A DNA stretch of 6,467 bases from assembly GCA_005779525.1 (NCBI GenBank), contig SXIZ01000253.1, forward strand, positions 1-6,467. Direction: 5' to 3'. This document shows, piece after piece, positions 5,570 to 6,467 of the stretch. The notes beneath the pieces were generated by a model that saw only the letters and a program-made list of their open reading frames with translations, was not told the DNA's origin and searched no databases. The position numbers and the translations under genes were made by a program. This DNA is from Methylococcaceae bacterium. Its GTDB lineage: Bacteria; Pseudomonadota; Gammaproteobacteria; Methylococcales; Methylomonadaceae. Numbering within the stretch: the first letter of the stretch is position 1; each line of letters begins with the position of its first letter.

Positions 5570-6467
5570 TGCGTATTCTTGCCCTGATTCTTTTAAGTTT
5601 ATCTTTAAGTGCCTGTAGTATCCTGGATACTCTGAGTGAGGCGACCACGGGTCTGTCGGATTATATTTTTGGAGAAGATAATGCTGAGCCGCCCGCCGAA
5701 TTGACGGAACTACAAGCTGAAATTCAGATTGAGCAACTTTGGAAAGAATCTGTAGGCGATGGTCCTGGATCGCGTTTACTCAAATTAATGCCTGGAATCA
5801 CTGATTCTGCAGTGATTGCTGGCAGTAGTGAAGGTGTTATTAAGGCGTTTAATGCGCATAACGGTGATGCAATCTGGGAAGCAGATACAGAGCTTAAGCT
5901 TTCTGCGGGGCCGGGTATTAGCGAGCGTAGCGTGGTGTTTGCGAGTAGTCAGGCAGATGTGATTGCATTGAATCCTAACAGCGGCTCAGTGAATTGGAAA
6001 GTAAAAGTTTCCAGTGAGGTGCTGTCAGTGCCAGTGATCGCCAAAGGATTGGTTATTATCCGATCTACCGATGGGCGTATCGTCGCCTTAGATGAAATAG
6101 ACGGACACAAAGTATGGAGTTTTGAGCGCGGGGTGCCCGCGTTAAGTCTGCGTGGCACGGGTATGTCAGTAGTGGAAGATGATATGCTGATCAGTGGGTT
6201 TGATAACGGTAAATTACTGGCCTTGCGTTTAAAAGATGGTAAGCAAATTTGGGAGTCCAGTATTGCCATGCCGCAGGGGCGTTCTGAAGTTGAACGCTTG
6301 GTCGATTTGGATGCCGATCCGGTGATCTCTGATGGTATTGTGTACATTGCCAGCTACCAAGGTGGTATTAGTGCGGCCTTAGCGCGCACGGGCGAAGTCA
6401 CTTGGCGCAATTCAAATATTTCAGTGTATTCTGCTTTACATTTAGATCGTCGTTATATTTACCTGAG
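5569..6467 (+). CDS. bamB: BamB, outer-membrane assembly lipoprotein (3' end missing)
   Basis: Partial: 299 codons are seen without a stop before the window ends; the E. coli protein has 392. BamB is an outer-membrane lipoprotein of the BAM complex that supports BamA in inserting beta-barrel proteins. The signal peptide is MRILALILLSLSLSAC with lipobox LSAC and lipidated C16; Ser at +2 allows outer-membrane sorting. After a linker of about 40 residues, PQQ-like beta-propeller blades follow, each with a G-x-h-x-A-L/F-N-x-x-x-G-x-x-x-W pattern: VIKAFNAHNGDAIWE (90-104), VIALNPNSGSVNWK (131-144), GRIVALDEIDGHKVWS (169-184), GKLLALRLKDGKQIWE (214-229) and ISAALARTGEVTWR (267-280). The BamA-contact residues known in E. 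coli (L192, L194, R195, D246, D248) are present at the same numbers, in ALSLRG and RLVDLDADP. No ribosome site precedes the ATG; translation is probably coupled to yfgM through TAATG. der usually follows. Confidence 0.96.
   Translation, partial: MRILALILLSLSLSACSILDTLSEATTGLSDYIFGEDNAEPPAELTELQAEIQIEQLWKESVGDGPGSRLLKLMPGITDSAVIAGSSEGVIKAFNAHNGDAIWEADTELKLSAGPGISERSVVFASSQADVIALNPNSGSVNWKVKVSSEVLSVPVIAKGLVIIRSTDGRIVALDEIDGHKVWSFERGVPALSLRGTGMSVVEDDMLISGFDNGKLLALRLKDGKQIWESSIAMPQGRSEVERLVDLDADPVISDGIVYIASYQGGISAALARTGEVTWRNSNISVYSALHLDRRYIYL

Noticed and set aside
5949..6347. 132-codon open frame on the minus strand inside bamB
   Set aside because: It lies wholly opposite a well-supported BamB propeller, is serine/threonine-rich as antisense shadows are, and has no ribosome site or recognisable domain.
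1..6467. Mobile elements, CRISPR arrays, tRNA or other RNA genes, defence or toxin genes
   Set aside because: I saw no terminal inverted repeats, direct-repeat arrays, tRNA-like cloverleaf or foreign-looking gene. Nearly all of the window is accounted for by conserved housekeeping genes on one strand.

Overview
The window is a compact stretch of housekeeping genes, all on the + strand. It looks like the chromosome of a gammaproteobacterium outside the enterics. The order ndk-rlmN-pilW/pilF-(...)-hisS-yfgM-bamB is the well-known gammaproteobacterial block. The proteins resemble the E. coli family members closely: active-site residues fall at the same residue numbers in Ndk and HisS, and BamB carries the BamA-contact residues. 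Coding sequence is of moderate GC with much TTA/TTG leucine, and the spacers are AT-rich. Genus cannot be assigned from this alone; Methylococcales or Thiotrichales-like lineages are plausible guesses.

Layout: the last 48 codons of secD (to 148) are followed by secF (174-1100). These encode the accessory SecDF membrane complex of the Sec translocon. A 100-bp spacer carries a perfect -10 hexamer, a small dyad and a good ribosome binding site, and leads to ndk (1201-1632). The rlmN start most likely lies inside the ndk 3' end (GTG 1616). The pilW/pilF lipoprotein gene follows rlmN by 4 bp (2751-3506). A 32-bp spacer with two back-to-back perfect palindromes separates it from hisS (3539-4825). 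A 96-bp spacer holding promoter-like hexamers leads to yfgM (4922-5569). Its stop codon overlaps by one base the start of bamB (5569 onward), which runs off the window end after 299 codons.

How the genes fit together: secD/secF, yfgM and bamB serve one route, from Sec export through periplasmic handover to beta-barrel insertion in the outer membrane. pilW adds an outer-membrane lipoprotein for type IV pilus secretin assembly. ndk, rlmN and hisS serve nucleotide supply, rRNA/tRNA methylation and tRNA charging. There are probably at least three transcription units: (yajC-)secD-secF; ndk-rlmN-pilW(-hisS); and yfgM-bamB(-der).

I see no mobile element, CRISPR array, RNA gene or defence system, and no unexplained stretch over 300 bp. 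The most notable departure from the textbook block is the absence of rodZ and ispG between pilW and hisS. I found no clear sign of an undescribed system.
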